Origin: Monomorium pharaonis | Taxonomy: Eukaryota; Arthropoda; Insecta; Hymenoptera; Formicidae | Assembly: GCF_013373865.1 (NCBI RefSeq) | Contig: NC_050469.1 | Span: 18,239,046 to 18,303,045, forward strand | Reading direction: 5' to 3' | Length of the DNA stretch: 64,000 bases | Part shown: one piece after another, positions 10,136 to 21,474 of the stretch | How positions within the stretch are numbered: position 1 is the stretch's first letter | Layout: the number at the start of each line of letters is the position of its first letter | Notes under the pieces: model-generated | Databases searched by the model: none | The model's input: the letters and a program-made list of their open reading frames with translations, nothing else | Told to the model about the DNA's origin: nothing | Made by a program: the position numbers and the translations under genes

Positions 10136-11460
10136 GTTTTTATATTTGTATTAATTTTAGCCATATATTAAAAAGAAATGTATGTTATATGTTACAAACA
10201 AATGTGCAATAACTGTAGTATTACTAGTAATAATATTATTTATGTGATATGTCTAAATGTGATATTCCTAGTAATATAAAACTTATTAAAGGTAAACGTT
10301 ATATTTTGTTTTTATTGCACATAATGATTTGTATTTTATTATTAAATTAATATTTATTTATAATATTACTATCGTAAAATGTCTGTTTTTTATTTTTGTA
10401 ACTAACGTTTTGTAACTTACTCTATTATTTGGTAACTAATAAATATCTTATGTTTCTTAATTTTTTCTTAATTTAACCTTTCCAAGAAAATGTTATTTTA
10501 TTTATGTATTTTAATTACTAACATTTCTAATCAGTAGATTTATCATAACATTACATTATTTCATTTTATTGTATATTTTTTGTTTCAGGTAAAAGGAACA
10601 ATTCTCATGAAAGAATTATTGATGCATTCACTACAAACACAATTTAAACAATAAGTGGAACAGTAATAAGTGATTGAACTTATTGAGTGTGGATCTTCCA
10701 AAAATATTATCTTTGATTAACCAACATCATTGTGGCCTAATAATGTTTTTGTATAAATATATATTTTTTGCAAATTATTAGTAAATTATATTTATAGATA
10801 TTTTAAGTTGATTAGCATAAGTTACATCGATTATTAATTTAATCAATTATTTAATTATGTATATCTCTATTATTTTAGCAAAACGTATTTAATTTATCAT
10901 TATTCACTTTTGTAAATATAAATATGTATATATAAAAAATATGAGTATATGGAAATATAAATATGTATATTTAGTTATATTTTCATATTAAGTATACAAA
11001 ATAAAAATATAAAACATTCTTTTACTGACATTTGTAATCTAATTCGTATAATTATCATTTTTTATCCACTTATATTTAATTAATCGTAATTGTAAATAAT
11101 GCATTCAAAAAATATTATTTAATAAATATATCAACAGACTTTAATTAATAAATGTATCATTTTGTAATTACAAATAAGTAATTGCTATTATAAATACTAA
11201 TAGTATTATCTTAGAATAAGATCGCATATTTGTTTTAATAGGTTAACATTTTTTATTTTTTTTTACATTTAATGTAAATAAAACATTATAGAAAATATAT
11301 CTTACAAAATTTTTCCGTTATTTCAAATATTTCGATTAAACAAGTAAACATTTTTTTCTAATTTTTAGGTTCTTCTAAATGTAATCTCATCGGTGACGTA
11401 ATCAGTATTTGACGTCTTACATTTCCACTCCATCTAAGTGGTTGAAGATCCCGCCCATTA
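10136..11460. other. AT-rich stretch, no gene seen
   Basis: Very AT-rich. One short segment after a tttgtttcag acceptor-like site at about 10,580-10,590 is open for about 19 codons and could be a last exon of the transposase gene or chance. No terminal repeat of a P-like element was recognised here. Confidence 0.35.
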
Positions 11461-11620
11461 CTAAAAGACCGAAAGTCGCCATTTTCTGCTGGCGACTTCC
11501 GGTGATTCGCTTCACTCTCTTTATAGTCTCTCTAGTCGCACCGACGCGCTCGCTCCCTCTGTTTACGGCGCCGGCATTCTTGGTCCCAGTCGCAACGCGT
11601 TGTAAACATAAGGGCTTAAA
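11461..11620. repeat. GC-rich block inverted relative to 2500-2640
   Basis: The block cactctctttatagtctctc is the reverse complement of the block near 2585. The short text gccattttctgctg also resembles a direct copy near 2640. This is the innermost part of the right arm of the large inverted structure. No coding signal. Confidence 0.55.
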
Positions 11621-11729
11621 CACAATGCCAGGCAACAGGCAATAGGAACAGAAATAATGAAAGAAAGAAAGGATCTTCTTCTCTCTTTCTTTATTTACTG
11701 TTCCTATTGCCTGTTGCCTGGCATTGTGT
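11621..11729. repeat. 109-bp palindrome
   Basis: cacaatgccaggcaacaggc at 11,621 is mirrored by gcctgttgcctggcattgtg ending at 11,729. The arms are about 50 bp around a purine/pyrimidine centre. Only one arm of this sequence is present in the left copy (about 882-930), so the palindrome arose on the right side. Confidence 0.85.
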
Positions 11730-12127
11730 GATGGCCTTAACCCTCGTGTCGCCGTCGTGCAGTCTCTGCAGTCCGTCGCTTCGCGGCGAGTCCCGCGCTA
11801 TTCGCATTCGCGTTTCTTTTAAAGCAATTTTTGAAAACGGTGAGTAAAGTAATTTTTGGAAATCGGTAGTGAGTGAATAAACAGTAAACCCGTAATTTTT
11901 ATTGTGTCAATTGAGTGTAATTAGTAAAAGCGAGAAGTTTGGATGTGTCACGCATCTTTAACAACCATCTCTAATAATTGTTCATAAGCATGAAGATTGG
12001 CTACGCTGCTACAAAGTAAGTGAGCAGGTGTGTGAGTAATTAGATGAGAGAGTGTACGAGTGTTTGTGCGTCAGACGCTGCAACCAGCTGATTGCTACAC
12101 GCAATGTATGCCGTGTTTGTATAAAAA

Positions 12128-12130
<3 letters not shown>
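11680..12130. repeat. Right arm, inner block, of the large inverted repeat
   Basis: Reverse complement of about 478-930 with scattered differences. It ends in a (GA)n tract at 12,131, where the left arm has a much shorter GA-rich patch. Confidence 0.8.
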
Positions 12131-12202
<72 letters not shown>

Positions 12203-12265
12203 GGGGAAGACGTTCATACACACGTACGCACCCACGCACGCACGCGCACGCACACACGCACACGC

Positions 12266-12353
<88 letters not shown>

Positions 12354-12370
12354 GCGCACTCCCCCCCCCC

Positions 12371-12412
<42 letters not shown>
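12131..12412. repeat. Compound microsatellite (GA)n, (CA)n, (C)n, (CT)n
   Basis: (GA)n at about 12,128-12,200, (CA)n at about 12,240-12,347, a C run at 12,361-12,381, then (CT)n to 12,412. Long frames through it are artefacts of the repeats. The left arm has a short unexpanded version at 375-470 in reverse orientation. Confidence 0.95.
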
Positions 12413-12415
<3 letters not shown>

Positions 12416-12718
12416 GTCTCTACCGTGATGGACGTGTCAAAGATCGCTCCGCAAATGCAGTTAATTTAAAGTGATTAAGAAGTGAAAGAAAATTATAAAA
12501 AGGTGTCGTGGCTGTAAGAATAAGCGTAAGGACCAAACAGGACCAAAGTTTTCTAGCGAGAGTGCGTGGATCTATGCGGAAAATCAGTATATTTTCCATG
12601 CGGGTCATACATGTCGCGACAGGTAGACATTTATAGTGACGTGTATATTAATTAAAGTTACGTACGTGAGTGGGCGCCCGTATCGATAGGATCTCGGCAT
12701 CAGCCGATACCTACTAAT

Positions 12719-14029
12719 ATGGTCGATGAATATGCGGAATATAGATGTGCCGCATGTAAGAAGGAAATAAAAAGTCAGGTCGTGACATGTAAGTCATGTG
12801 TCAAACTTTTCTTCCATCCTGGATGTGCAAGTAAACATAAGGTGTATGACAGAAATCGAGAATATGTATCTTGTCCTAGCCCATATGAGAAGTTCACAGT
12901 AGACAGTGAAAAAGATATAGATGTGAAAAAAACACCAATACAGACGGGAAGCGAAAGAGAAAGACTAAGTTCTACGGGATCGACGGGAAGTGGCGGAAGC
13001 AGAGCGATAGGAGTCAACATGGGCATGGATACGAAAATTGATTGGCTAGTAAGAACTATGAGAGAGATGAAAGATGAAATGGCATGCAAACGAGAAATAA
13101 AAATGCTGATTAAAGAAACAGTGCAAGAGGAAATAAAAGCTATTAAACAAGAAATGGAAGACCTACGAAAAATAATACGAGGAGGAATGCAGGCGTCAGC
13201 GGAAAACGTGCGCGGCAGTTACAGTGAGGCAATAAAGAAAAAGAAGGAAAACATCATAATCATCAAACCGAAGACTCAGCAAGAAAGTGAGACCACTAAA
13301 AAAATAATAAAAGAAAAAGTTGATATTAAGAATATGCCAATGGGGATAACAAAGGTACGAAAAGGAAGAGAAGGAACAGTAATTCTAGGATGTGAGACCG
13401 GAGAAGAAATAGATAAATTAAAAGATGTAGTACAGTCTAAACTAGGTGACAATTATAATGTTACAGAATCAGTACAAAAGAAGCCGAAAATAAAAATTGT
13501 TAATATTAGCGAGGAAGAAATAGAGTTGGATGACGATGAGCTAATAGATACAATAAAGAAACAGAATAGTATTGGTGAATCTCGTATAAGCATAGTTAAG
13601 AAAATCCCGAAAAGAAAAAATATGGATGATAGTCAATCTAGAAGGAAAGGAAAAGAAGGTAGATCTTTAATAATTGAAGTAGATGAAGTAACACATGAAT
13701 TGATGTTAAAAAAAGAAAAGTTGAATATAGGCTGGAGAAAATGTCCTGTGTTCAATCACTTTAGCATAAAGAGATGTTTCAAGTGCTGGGGATTCTACCA
13801 CATTGCAAAAAACTGTACGAGAGATGAAACGTGTCATAAATGTACAGGAAAGCATAAAGCAAGTGAATGTAGAGAGAAGCAGAACAAATGTGTAAATTGT
13901 ATGTTTAAAATAAAAACATATAATTTAAAAATAAAAGACGATCATGATGCTCTGGATCCGGAATGCCCGACATACAAGAGGGCTATCGAAGAGGAGAAGA
14001 GGAGAAGTGGATGGGAAGCCAAAAAATAG
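12719..14029 (+). CDS. Non-LTR retrotransposon ORF1 protein, 436 aa
   Basis: An RNA-binding Gag-like protein that packages element RNA. The N-terminus has a PHD/RING-like Cys-His cluster (CAACKKEI, CKSC, HPGC at about residues 10-40). A charged, Lys/Glu-rich coiled-coil region fills about 75-330. Zinc knuckles follow: CFKCWGFYHIAKNC, CHKCTGKHKASEC and a third looser one starting CVNC, at about 352-425. A PHD-like N-terminus plus CCHC knuckles is common in ORF1 of Jockey-group and related elements. The frame ends in ...EAKK then TAG at 14,027-14,029, and ORF2 continues in the same frame. Confidence 0.85.
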   Translation: MVDEYAEYRCAACKKEIKSQVVTCKSCVKLFFHPGCASKHKVYDRNREYVSCPSPYEKFTVDSEKDIDVKKTPIQTGSERERLSSTGSTGSGGSRAIGVNMGMDTKIDWLVRTMREMKDEMACKREIKMLIKETVQEEIKAIKQEMEDLRKIIRGGMQASAENVRGSYSEAIKKKKENIIIIKPKTQQESETTKKIIKEKVDIKNMPMGITKVRKGREGTVILGCETGEEIDKLKDVVQSKLGDNYNVTESVQKKPKIKIVNISEEEIELDDDELIDTIKKQNSIGESRISIVKKIPKRKNMDDSQSRRKGKEGRSLIIEVDEVTHELMLKKEKLNIGWRKCPVFNHFSIKRCFKCWGFYHIAKNCTRDETCHKCTGKHKASECREKQNKCVNCMFKIKTYNLKIKDDHDALDPECPTYKRAIEEEKRRSGWEAKK

Positions 14030-14035
14030 CAATTA
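14021..14035 (+). promoter_or_regulatory. Leaky-stop context AAA-AAA-TAG-CAA-TTA between ORF1 and ORF2
   Basis: The stop of ORF1 is followed by CAA TTA, an exact match to the tobamovirus-type readthrough consensus UAG-CAR-YYA. ORF2 lies in the same frame with no further stop. The endonuclease strand IIYTNAQSL is encoded between this stop and the first ATG at 14,081, so the domain is complete only if ribosomes read through the UAG or start upstream of the first AUG. Confidence 0.75.
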
Positions 14036-14080
14036 CAGAAAGAAGAGGATCAGATAATATATACAAACGCGCAAAGTTTA

Positions 14081-16888
14081 ATGGCACATAAGGACGAGAT
14101 ACAGCATCAGATTATGAAGAAATTAAATCCGGCAGTTATTGCATTGTCGGAGTCGAGACTGATTGCGGAAATTGAAGACAGTGAAATAAGTGTACCGGGA
14201 TACAGTGTGGTTAGATGCGACGCGGAAAATAGAAATACAGGGGGAGTTGCTCTGTATGTAAGAGACAATATCAAGTATGAAATAGTAGTATTGAAAAAAT
14301 TAGAAAGGATTGTGTGGTGCGTTGCAATAGAAGTAAAAGAGAAATTGTTTAAAGGAGTGTTAATGGTAATATATCATTCACCGAGTGCGTCACATGGAGA
14401 GTTTATAGGATTCTTAGAGGAGATAGTAGAAGAATTAACAATAAAAGAAGAGTGTATAATATTAGGAGACTTTAATATAGATTGTATGACAGACTCTTAT
14501 TATACAAATAAACTACTAACGACTATGCAAAGTCTAGGTATGAAGCAGTATGTGGATAAACCAACGAGAGTTACCGAAAATAGTAGAACAATTATAGATC
14601 TAGTTTTTGCGAATAAAGATATAAATGTAGAAGTCAAGTACGAACCTAAGATAACGGATCATGCGTGGATAAAAGTTGTGATAAATACGAACAAGATTGT
14701 AAATAAATATAAAGAATTCAGTGGCAGGGATTATAGTAGATATAATGCGGATGAGTTTATTAAGCTAGTGGAGAGTAATTTAGAAAAAGGATATGATTTA
14801 GATATTAATGAGTTAGATATTAATGTAAAGGCAAAGAATTTAATTAATAGTATTGTAGATGCGCTAGACATCTCAGCACCTAAGAAAATTTTTAGAATAC
14901 CAAAAATATGGGAAGGGAAAAAATGGTATTCAAAGGAAATAGAAGAGCTAGCGACTAGAAGAGATGAGGCTTATAGAAAAGCACTGTACGATAGCACGGA
15001 ACAAAACTGGCAACAATTTAAAATAGAAAGAAATGCAGTAGTTAGTTTAATTAGAACAAAGAAAAAAGAATATTATGAAAACATGATTGATCATAATAGT
15101 AACAATCCCACAACTATGTGGAAATCATTAAAAGAAATTATTAGAGGAGGACCAATAGGCGCGAAATTTGTAGGAAACATAGATTTTGAAATATTAGACA
15201 ATAATATAGAGTGTGATATAGCTGATAAATTTAACTTATATTATATACAAAGTATTAAAGACATAATAAAATCTATAGATAAAAATTATACAACGAGCAC
15301 AAATAAGAGAACTATTTATTGTATTGAAAAGATGGGAGAGCTAGAAAAATTTGAATCAATTACGATAGAACAAGTAAGAAAAATCATTAGGGAATTACCA
15401 AAAAAGAAAGGTACAGAAGAAGGAATAACTAGCGATATATTAAAAACGGTATTTTGTGTCATAGAAGAGAAATATTGTGATATAATAAATAAGTCATTGA
15501 GTGAGGGTTGTTTCTTGAAAGAGTGGAAAACATTCACGATAATTCCAATACCAAAAGTAGAGAAACCTAAGAGGGCAAGTGATTATAGGCCTATTAATAT
15601 ATTACCAATATATGAAAAAGTATTAGAGATAATAGTTAAAAAGCAAATTGAGGTCTACCTAGAAAGTAATAATATTATAACGGAACATCAGTCGGGCTTT
15701 AGGAAAAATTACTCGTGTGAAACAGCAATTCAAACAGTTATAGATGAATGGAAATTAATTATTAGTGAGAGACAAATAGTAGGAGTTATTTTTGTAGATC
15801 TTAAACGGGCTTTCGAGACAATTGATAGAGGAAGATTATTAGAGAAATTATACCAGTATGGTATTACAGGAACAGTTCTAGAATGGTTTAGGTCGTACTT
15901 AAAAGATAGAATGCAACAAGTTCAATTTAATGATAGATGGTCTAAGATACTGACTACGGAATACGGAGTGCCACAGGGTTCGGTATTGAGCCCATTGTTG
16001 TTTATAATATATATGAATGATATTGTTAACGTTTGCTCGGATGTGTGTAATATAAAAATGTTTGCGGACGATACGTTAATATATGTAACAGGTGAGAGTA
16101 GTGCGGAGATAGAGAGGAAATTGAATATTGCATTTAACGTAGTGGAGGAATGGATGAATATTAATAAACTGAAGATGAATGCGGGGAAAACAAAATATAT
16201 GTTAGTTAGAGGTATAAGGAAAGAATTGAGAGGCAATGCTATTGTGAGATGTTTGGATGGAAATGAGATTGAGCGCGTAGAAATAATAAAGTACTTGGGC
16301 ATAATTATTGATGATAGACTTAGATTCAGCGGTCACTGTGATTACATGCTAAAGAAAATAGGGAAGAAAATAAGTTTTTTAAATAGAATAGGGAACTTTA
16401 TCTCGGCTTACACTAGATGTACGATATACAAGACAATTATAGCACCTCACTTTGAGTATTGTGCAACGCTACTAATAGATATGGGGGATACACAGTTAAG
16501 TAGGCTCCAAATAGCGCAAAATAGAGCTATGAGAGTCATATTGCAATGTGACAAACGTACCAAAGTTAAATGTATGCACCAAGCGTTGCAATTTATGACC
16601 ATAAGACAAAGGCTGTATTACAATATGTGCATATTTATTTTTAAGATCTTAAATAATATGATGCCGGAGCAATTTAGTAATAGACTTAGAATAGTAGAGG
16701 GAGAACGCGAAACTAGGCAGACAGGGGATATTGTTATTGAATTCCGAAAAACAAGAAGCGCGCAAAAAAGTTTATTTTATGAGGGTGTGTTAATGTACAA
16801 CGCATTACCACACGAAGTTAAACATTGTAATCGTTTAGAAATGTTTAAACGAATGCTAAAAGAATTTGTTTTTAATGATGTAGCATAA
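14081..16888 (+). CDS. Non-LTR retrotransposon ORF2: endonuclease and reverse transcriptase
   Basis: Carries out target-primed reverse transcription. The frame is open from the codon after the TAG at 14,027. The first ATG is 14,081, but the endonuclease motif TNAQSL lies just before it, so the natural product probably begins upstream. An APE-type endonuclease covers about residues 1-205 (SESRL; GDFNID at about 129; TDHAWIKVVI near 200). The reverse transcriptase covers about 440-730, with HQSGFRKNYSCETAI, VFVDLKRAFETID-like motif (VDLKRAFETID) near 573, GVPQGSVLSPLL near 629 and FADD near 661. The C-terminal tail has QNRAMRVI and YNALPHEV motifs typical of CR1/Jockey-type elements. No RNase H. 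All catalytic motifs look intact. Confidence 0.85.
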   Translation: MAHKDEIQHQIMKKLNPAVIALSESRLIAEIEDSEISVPGYSVVRCDAENRNTGGVALYVRDNIKYEIVVLKKLERIVWCVAIEVKEKLFKGVLMVIYHSPSASHGEFIGFLEEIVEELTIKEECIILGDFNIDCMTDSYYTNKLLTTMQSLGMKQYVDKPTRVTENSRTIIDLVFANKDINVEVKYEPKITDHAWIKVVINTNKIVNKYKEFSGRDYSRYNADEFIKLVESNLEKGYDLDINELDINVKAKNLINSIVDALDISAPKKIFRIPKIWEGKKWYSKEIEELATRRDEAYRKALYDSTEQNWQQFKIERNAVVSLIRTKKKEYYENMIDHNSNNPTTMWKSLKEIIRGGPIGAKFVGNIDFEILDNNIECDIADKFNLYYIQSIKDIIKSIDKNYTTSTNKRTIYCIEKMGELEKFESITIEQVRKIIRELPKKKGTEEGITSDILKTVFCVIEEKYCDIINKSLSEGCFLKEWKTFTIIPIPKVEKPKRASDYRPINILPIYEKVLEIIVKKQIEVYLESNNIITEHQSGFRKNYSCETAIQTVIDEWKLIISERQIVGVIFVDLKRAFETIDRGRLLEKLYQYGITGTVLEWFRSYLKDRMQQVQFNDRWSKILTTEYGVPQGSVLSPLLFIIYMNDIVNVCSDVCNIKMFADDTLIYVTGESSAEIERKLNIAFNVVEEWMNINKLKMNAGKTKYMLVRGIRKELRGNAIVRCLDGNEIERVEIIKYLGIIIDDRLRFSGHCDYMLKKIGKKISFLNRIGNFISAYTRCTIYKTIIAPHFEYCATLLIDMGDTQLSRLQIAQNRAMRVILQCDKRTKVKCMHQALQFMTIRQRLYYNMCIFIFKILNNMMPEQFSNRLRIVEGERETRQTGDIVIEFRKTRSAQKSLFYEGVLMYNALPHEVKHCNRLEMFKRMLKEFVFNDVA

Positions 16889-16944
16889 AATTGTATATAT
16901 ATGTATTGAAAATAGCTGAGAAAGCTAATAAAAGATCAATCAAT

Positions 16945-17484
<540 letters not shown>

Positions 17485-17489
17485 ATACA

Positions 17490-18074
17490 GCCTTATATCT
17501 AAGATCTCGCGGTGCGAGGTGCGAGAGATTCGCTGTTGGTGACGTGTGTCGCGGTGCGCACGTGCGCGTGGTGTTTTAACGCCGGTTGGCTGCGGCGGGC
17601 GTACGGCTCGTGTACCGGTCGGTCGGTGCGCCGATTGGCGATAGCGGCCGGTCTCGGTGATTGCGGCGCTCGTGACGGTACTGTAAGATTATCACCGAGC
17701 GAGGTGCAGTTGGCGGTGGGAAATCGGGTAAGTTGGTAAGTAACTAAACTTTTCAAATCACGGTAACAATCACTATATTTCAGAAATACTACAAGTCGAC
17801 ATGACTCTCAGCGGTACTGCTTGTCCTTGCAGATCCGCGTTCCAAAGGAAAGTGCCGGAGTCGGGGTCGCTCGCAACGTTAGAGCTACTCCGGATTTCTC
17901 GGCCTACTTGGCATGCGCAGAAGTGCGCAATATCCGGTGGCGCCGTAGTTGACTTCCGAGGAGACCGACTATCTGTCTGTCGTCGGCGACGCCATCTGTT
18001 CGCGCGCGTGAGTACTAGTTACTCAATCTGGAGGAAAGTGCTCCTGGTACACCTGCTCCTTGAATCTTACAACA
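17490..18074 (-). repeat. Candidate LTR of the Ty3/gypsy relic
   Basis: Read on the reverse strand, sequence after the integrase C-terminus passes ttcgaggacgaagcacatat and then TGTTGTAAGATTC at 18,074, a plausible LTR start. The stretch is unusually GC-rich for the window. The far LTR end and a second LTR could not be found, so both the boundary near 17,490 and the assignment are tentative. Open frames in it look accidental. Confidence 0.4.
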
Positions 18075-18357
18075 CCCAGCCTGATATGTGCTTCGTCCTC
18101 GAAGTACAGTCTGTTACAAAAATGTACATTATCTCCATGAGGCGCCAATTAAGAAGTACAATTATCACAAAGTAAGTTATCACAGAATAAATAATTATAT
18201 CGCAGTCATTTCTTTTGCTCGAGTCTTACATTTAACGCTTAATTAACCTATACTTAACAACATAAACAAATTCTTTCTTATATTCTATATGAAACTTTCG
18301 TAGTATAAACATATAAATTTAGTAGTTTGCGAGATTAACACTGACGGGTTGTCAAGG

Positions 18358-19045
18358 CTTTAATTTGTCGCTTGATAATACGGTATTCAACGGTCTCGGA
18401 TTATGATTGAATCCGGCAATGTCTGTTATAACATAACGGTTCGCGCCTAAAACCTTGTCAACTCGGTAGGGTCCCTTATATCTAGGCTTAAACTTTCACC
18501 TGGTTTGACGCGCGTATCTCTAATTAACACTCAGTCGTCAATCTTATATTGAGTAGGTAACTTACTTCTACGATCCTTGTAAATTTTGTTATATATCTTA
18601 ATTAGATTCGTGGCTTTTTCAGCATTGTTTCTATTTTCTACTCTTTCTTTTTGTAGGTTACTATCTACTTGCTGCAACGCTACGGTAAATTGCGCTAAGT
18701 GCGAATCCGAGAGATTACGCCGATCAAAACCCAGCATGAGTCTCGACGGGGTGGTCTTAATGACAGAATGGTACGTATTATTTATTACATACTGTATGAA
18801 CCCGAGTTTCTCTTTCCATTGGTGCGGAGAGTCTAGCACTCTGATAAATAAGTCTTTTAAGAAACGATTCTGTCTCTCGACCAGTCCGTTTGCCCATGGT
18901 GATGCTACAGCCACCTTTCTATGTTTGAAACCTATGTGCTTAGCAGTCTTCAAACTCGTGTGACGTAAACGCTGTACCACGATCTGAAACTAATTCAGTC
19001 GGTTTTCCAAAGAGACCCACAAGTTTCTGGAGGTTTTGTGACGTG
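18358..19045 (-). pseudogene. Ty3/gypsy integrase, C-terminal half
   Basis: Reverse strand, continuing from 20,655 across an insertion. The order is LFGKPTELVSDRGTAF (second catalytic Asp), a frameshift near 18,960, ASPWANGLVERQNRFLK (catalytic Glu), then a C-terminal domain with GPYRVDKVLGANRY, the GPY/F motif. A second break lies near 18,530. Integrase joins element DNA to the chromosome; here it is inactive. Confidence 0.8.
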
Positions 19046-20655
19046 GCGCGCCCGGCTGCGCGCGTCACAAGGGCATAAGTCCGACCGAGGGGGTCAAACA
19101 AGGGCGACTCCTCGCTGAGCCGAGGGGGATTCGGTTCCGTTATTTTATTTTCTTTTGGATTTTTTTAGTTTCCGCAATACCGCTTTCCATTGGTAGTGCC
19201 AATCGTTTAAAGCTAAGGCGCCGAGTGTGAGCTCATCTAAAAAGTGTGTCAAAGGCGACGGAGGAGCGTTCGTCGTGGGAATTCTGTTACGAGCGAACGA
19301 CGTTTCCCCGCAAGAAGTTTCCCCGCCAAGCCGTGCATCGGGCCCCGCAGCGCGGTGCCGACATCGAGCCAAGAGTACCGACCGCGCCGAATTACAGCGC
19401 TGTGACACGACGACTCCCGGAAAGGGTCACGCCATGGGCACGCCACCGGGCTACAGACCGGAAGAGCGACCACAGCCATGTCAACCGCCAGCCGCCAAGA
19501 TCGGTTCGGTCGCGGCCTGGCCAGCCGGACCAGCCGAAACGGCACGGCACAAGGGACCCCACCTGTGGAGCACGTGCCGATCAGGGACGCTCCGAGAGGT
19601 GAAGCAGCGCGGCGCGGGATCGAGGATCACGCGAGTCGGGCGGATCCACCTGTCGGGAATCGAAGAGCGCCCGCGCATGCGCGGCGGCTCGAGCCGGCCG
19701 GCGCGGGACCGGGGCTCCTCACTGTTCGGCAAGCCGGGCGATACGACGTATCACAGAGGATCAGCCCCGTGTTATCGACTTCGGCGGACGAGGATTTTGG
19801 GATTTTGTAAGGCCATCACTCGGCAGCCACGCGGAATTTAGTAAGATTCGGTAAGGCGGTCGACTTTCGTGCGGGACCGGATAAGGGATACCGTTTCTTG
19901 TCGTGTTACCGGTGATCCCGAATCCGATACCGTTTTTGCTATCGTTTGTTCCTTAATGTTGAGAAACTCGAAATACAAAATAGAGTCTTGTGGCCGCACG
20001 AGAGATCGGACCGACCGGCCCGAATATTTAGTTATTAAGTACGTCCCTCTCGGACAAAGCCGGCACCGACAGTCATTTTGTAGTCGATAATTGTTGATAA
20101 TTCTTTATTACCGCAAAAACTGATTTCGGACATATTATAATTGTTGTGGTTGGCGAGCGGAGAGTTTCGACGGCCTCCCGCCTCGTAGAGTAAATCTAAA
20201 GTTTCCGCATTCTCTTTGTGCCGACTTCTGGCTTCCGTCTTAACCACATCTCTGTGAACTTATGACGTTTTGTTAAGTGGAGTAAGATCCATGATTTTCG
20301 TCGACACCGTACTCATTAATCTTTAAAGAAATATATTTTTATATTGGATATTTAATTGACAATTGTGTACCAATTCTCTTCTACGACCTGCCTCAATCCG
20401 AGCTCTCCACCCCTCCCCCTGGTCACTAAAGAACCACGCCCCTCTACCACGTCGAGAAAAGAGCCACCGGCATTAGTAACGCTTCCTATCCGGCTACCGT
20501 CTTATAGTTAATTGTTGTGTGGCACGGAAATCCGCGCCTGGCACCCAGAAATATAGAGCATTTCGGAGTTACACGCGAGCTGTTATAGAGATTATTATCG
20601 TTAATTGGTCGTAGCCCCTCGGACCTGGCGGTTCCCGAAGGAAGGCTACGTCGCA
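19046..20655. mobile_element. GC-rich insertion splitting the gypsy integrase
   Basis: Integrase coding sequence stops at ...GSKEVI near 20,655 and resumes at about 19,045, so about 1.6 kb has been inserted. It is rich in CpG, especially 19,230-19,830, where several long overlapping frames exist on both strands with no family resemblance. An LTR or other non-coding element is possible: a short inverted TGTGACG/CGTCACA pair lies near 19,038-19,070. No clear target duplication was found. Confidence 0.5.
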
Positions 20656-21474
20656 GTTTATAATCACTTCTTTGGAACCTGTGGACTTCGTTGGGTAAAG
20701 CCAAGTAAAGCGAGTAGCAGAATCTACAATAATCAATATATGTTTATAGCCTTCCAATGTTTCTGGCAATGGACCAAAATGATCCACGTGCAAAGTGTCT
20801 ATTGAAATGCTTGTGGCAGCATCCCACTGAACCTCGTGTTCCCTGATATGCGAGGAAGAGTTTGATATCAAACAGGTAAGACAATTCTCAATGTACCTTG
20901 CAATTTTTTTATGCATTGACGGGAATGAATAACTTACTCTAATGCCTTGTAATGTCTTTTCAGTACCACAGTGGCCCATCTCATCATGATGCGCTCTAAT
21001 AATATTGATGATCATAGATTCTGGGATTACAAATTTTGATGAGTTATCAACTAACTTATAAACTAATCCATCTATCAATTGATATTTATCACTATCTTCT
21101 ATTGCTAATTGATCACTAATTTCTTTAATTTTAGGATCCGCTAACTGATGATATTGTAGTGCGCATTCAAGAAGCATGGCATCTACATAAGCAACTGCAC
21201 GGCTCAATACGTCGATACGCCATTCAGTTTCTGCAGAGGGATTACAAATCCGTAAAACTGACGAGGTAACTAATTCATCTTTCGACGTGTCAATCAAGTC
21301 TTTACAGTGACTGCCAAAATGAAATTCGCTTGTTTTCTTTGTTAAGGCATACGGAGGCTTAGCTTTAGGTGAATAATCTTTAAGATTAACTCTTACCGAA
21401 TGGTCGTCGTTGACCAATTTTATTGCTCGATTGTGTACACCGAGTATAACTTCTTTCGAACGTTTGCCTGGCAA
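20655..21474 (-). pseudogene. Ty3/gypsy integrase N-terminal half, RT and RNase H missing
   Basis: Reverse-strand frame beginning near 21,474. A short stretch that could be the pre-RT region (VRVNLKDYSPKAKPPYA) passes straight into the integrase H2C2 finger (AHHDEMGHCG ... ENCLTC at about residues 161-201) and the first catalytic Asp (HVDHFGPL). About 700 codons expected between protease and integrase are absent, so reverse transcriptase and RNase H have been deleted. It overlaps the end of the Gag-protease frame in another frame. Confidence 0.8.

Noticed and set aside
2630..11505. Terminal repeats of a P-like element around 6129-10135
   Set aside because: The similar words near 2640 and 11,480 are in direct, not inverted, orientation, and no 8-bp duplication was found.
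12052..12474. Long frames through the GA/CA/CT microsatellites (also at 16,891, 26,268, 60,000 and 63,353)
   Set aside because: Pure simple-repeat translations with no domain and open in several frames at once.
17512..18175. Host genes in the GC-rich region right of the large element
   Set aside because: Frames are short, overlap on both strands and fit better with a candidate LTR downstream of the gypsy integrase.
19227..19841. 204-codon frame and overlapping frames in the GC-rich insertion
   Set aside because: High CpG content removes stop codons on both strands; no recognisable domain or start context.
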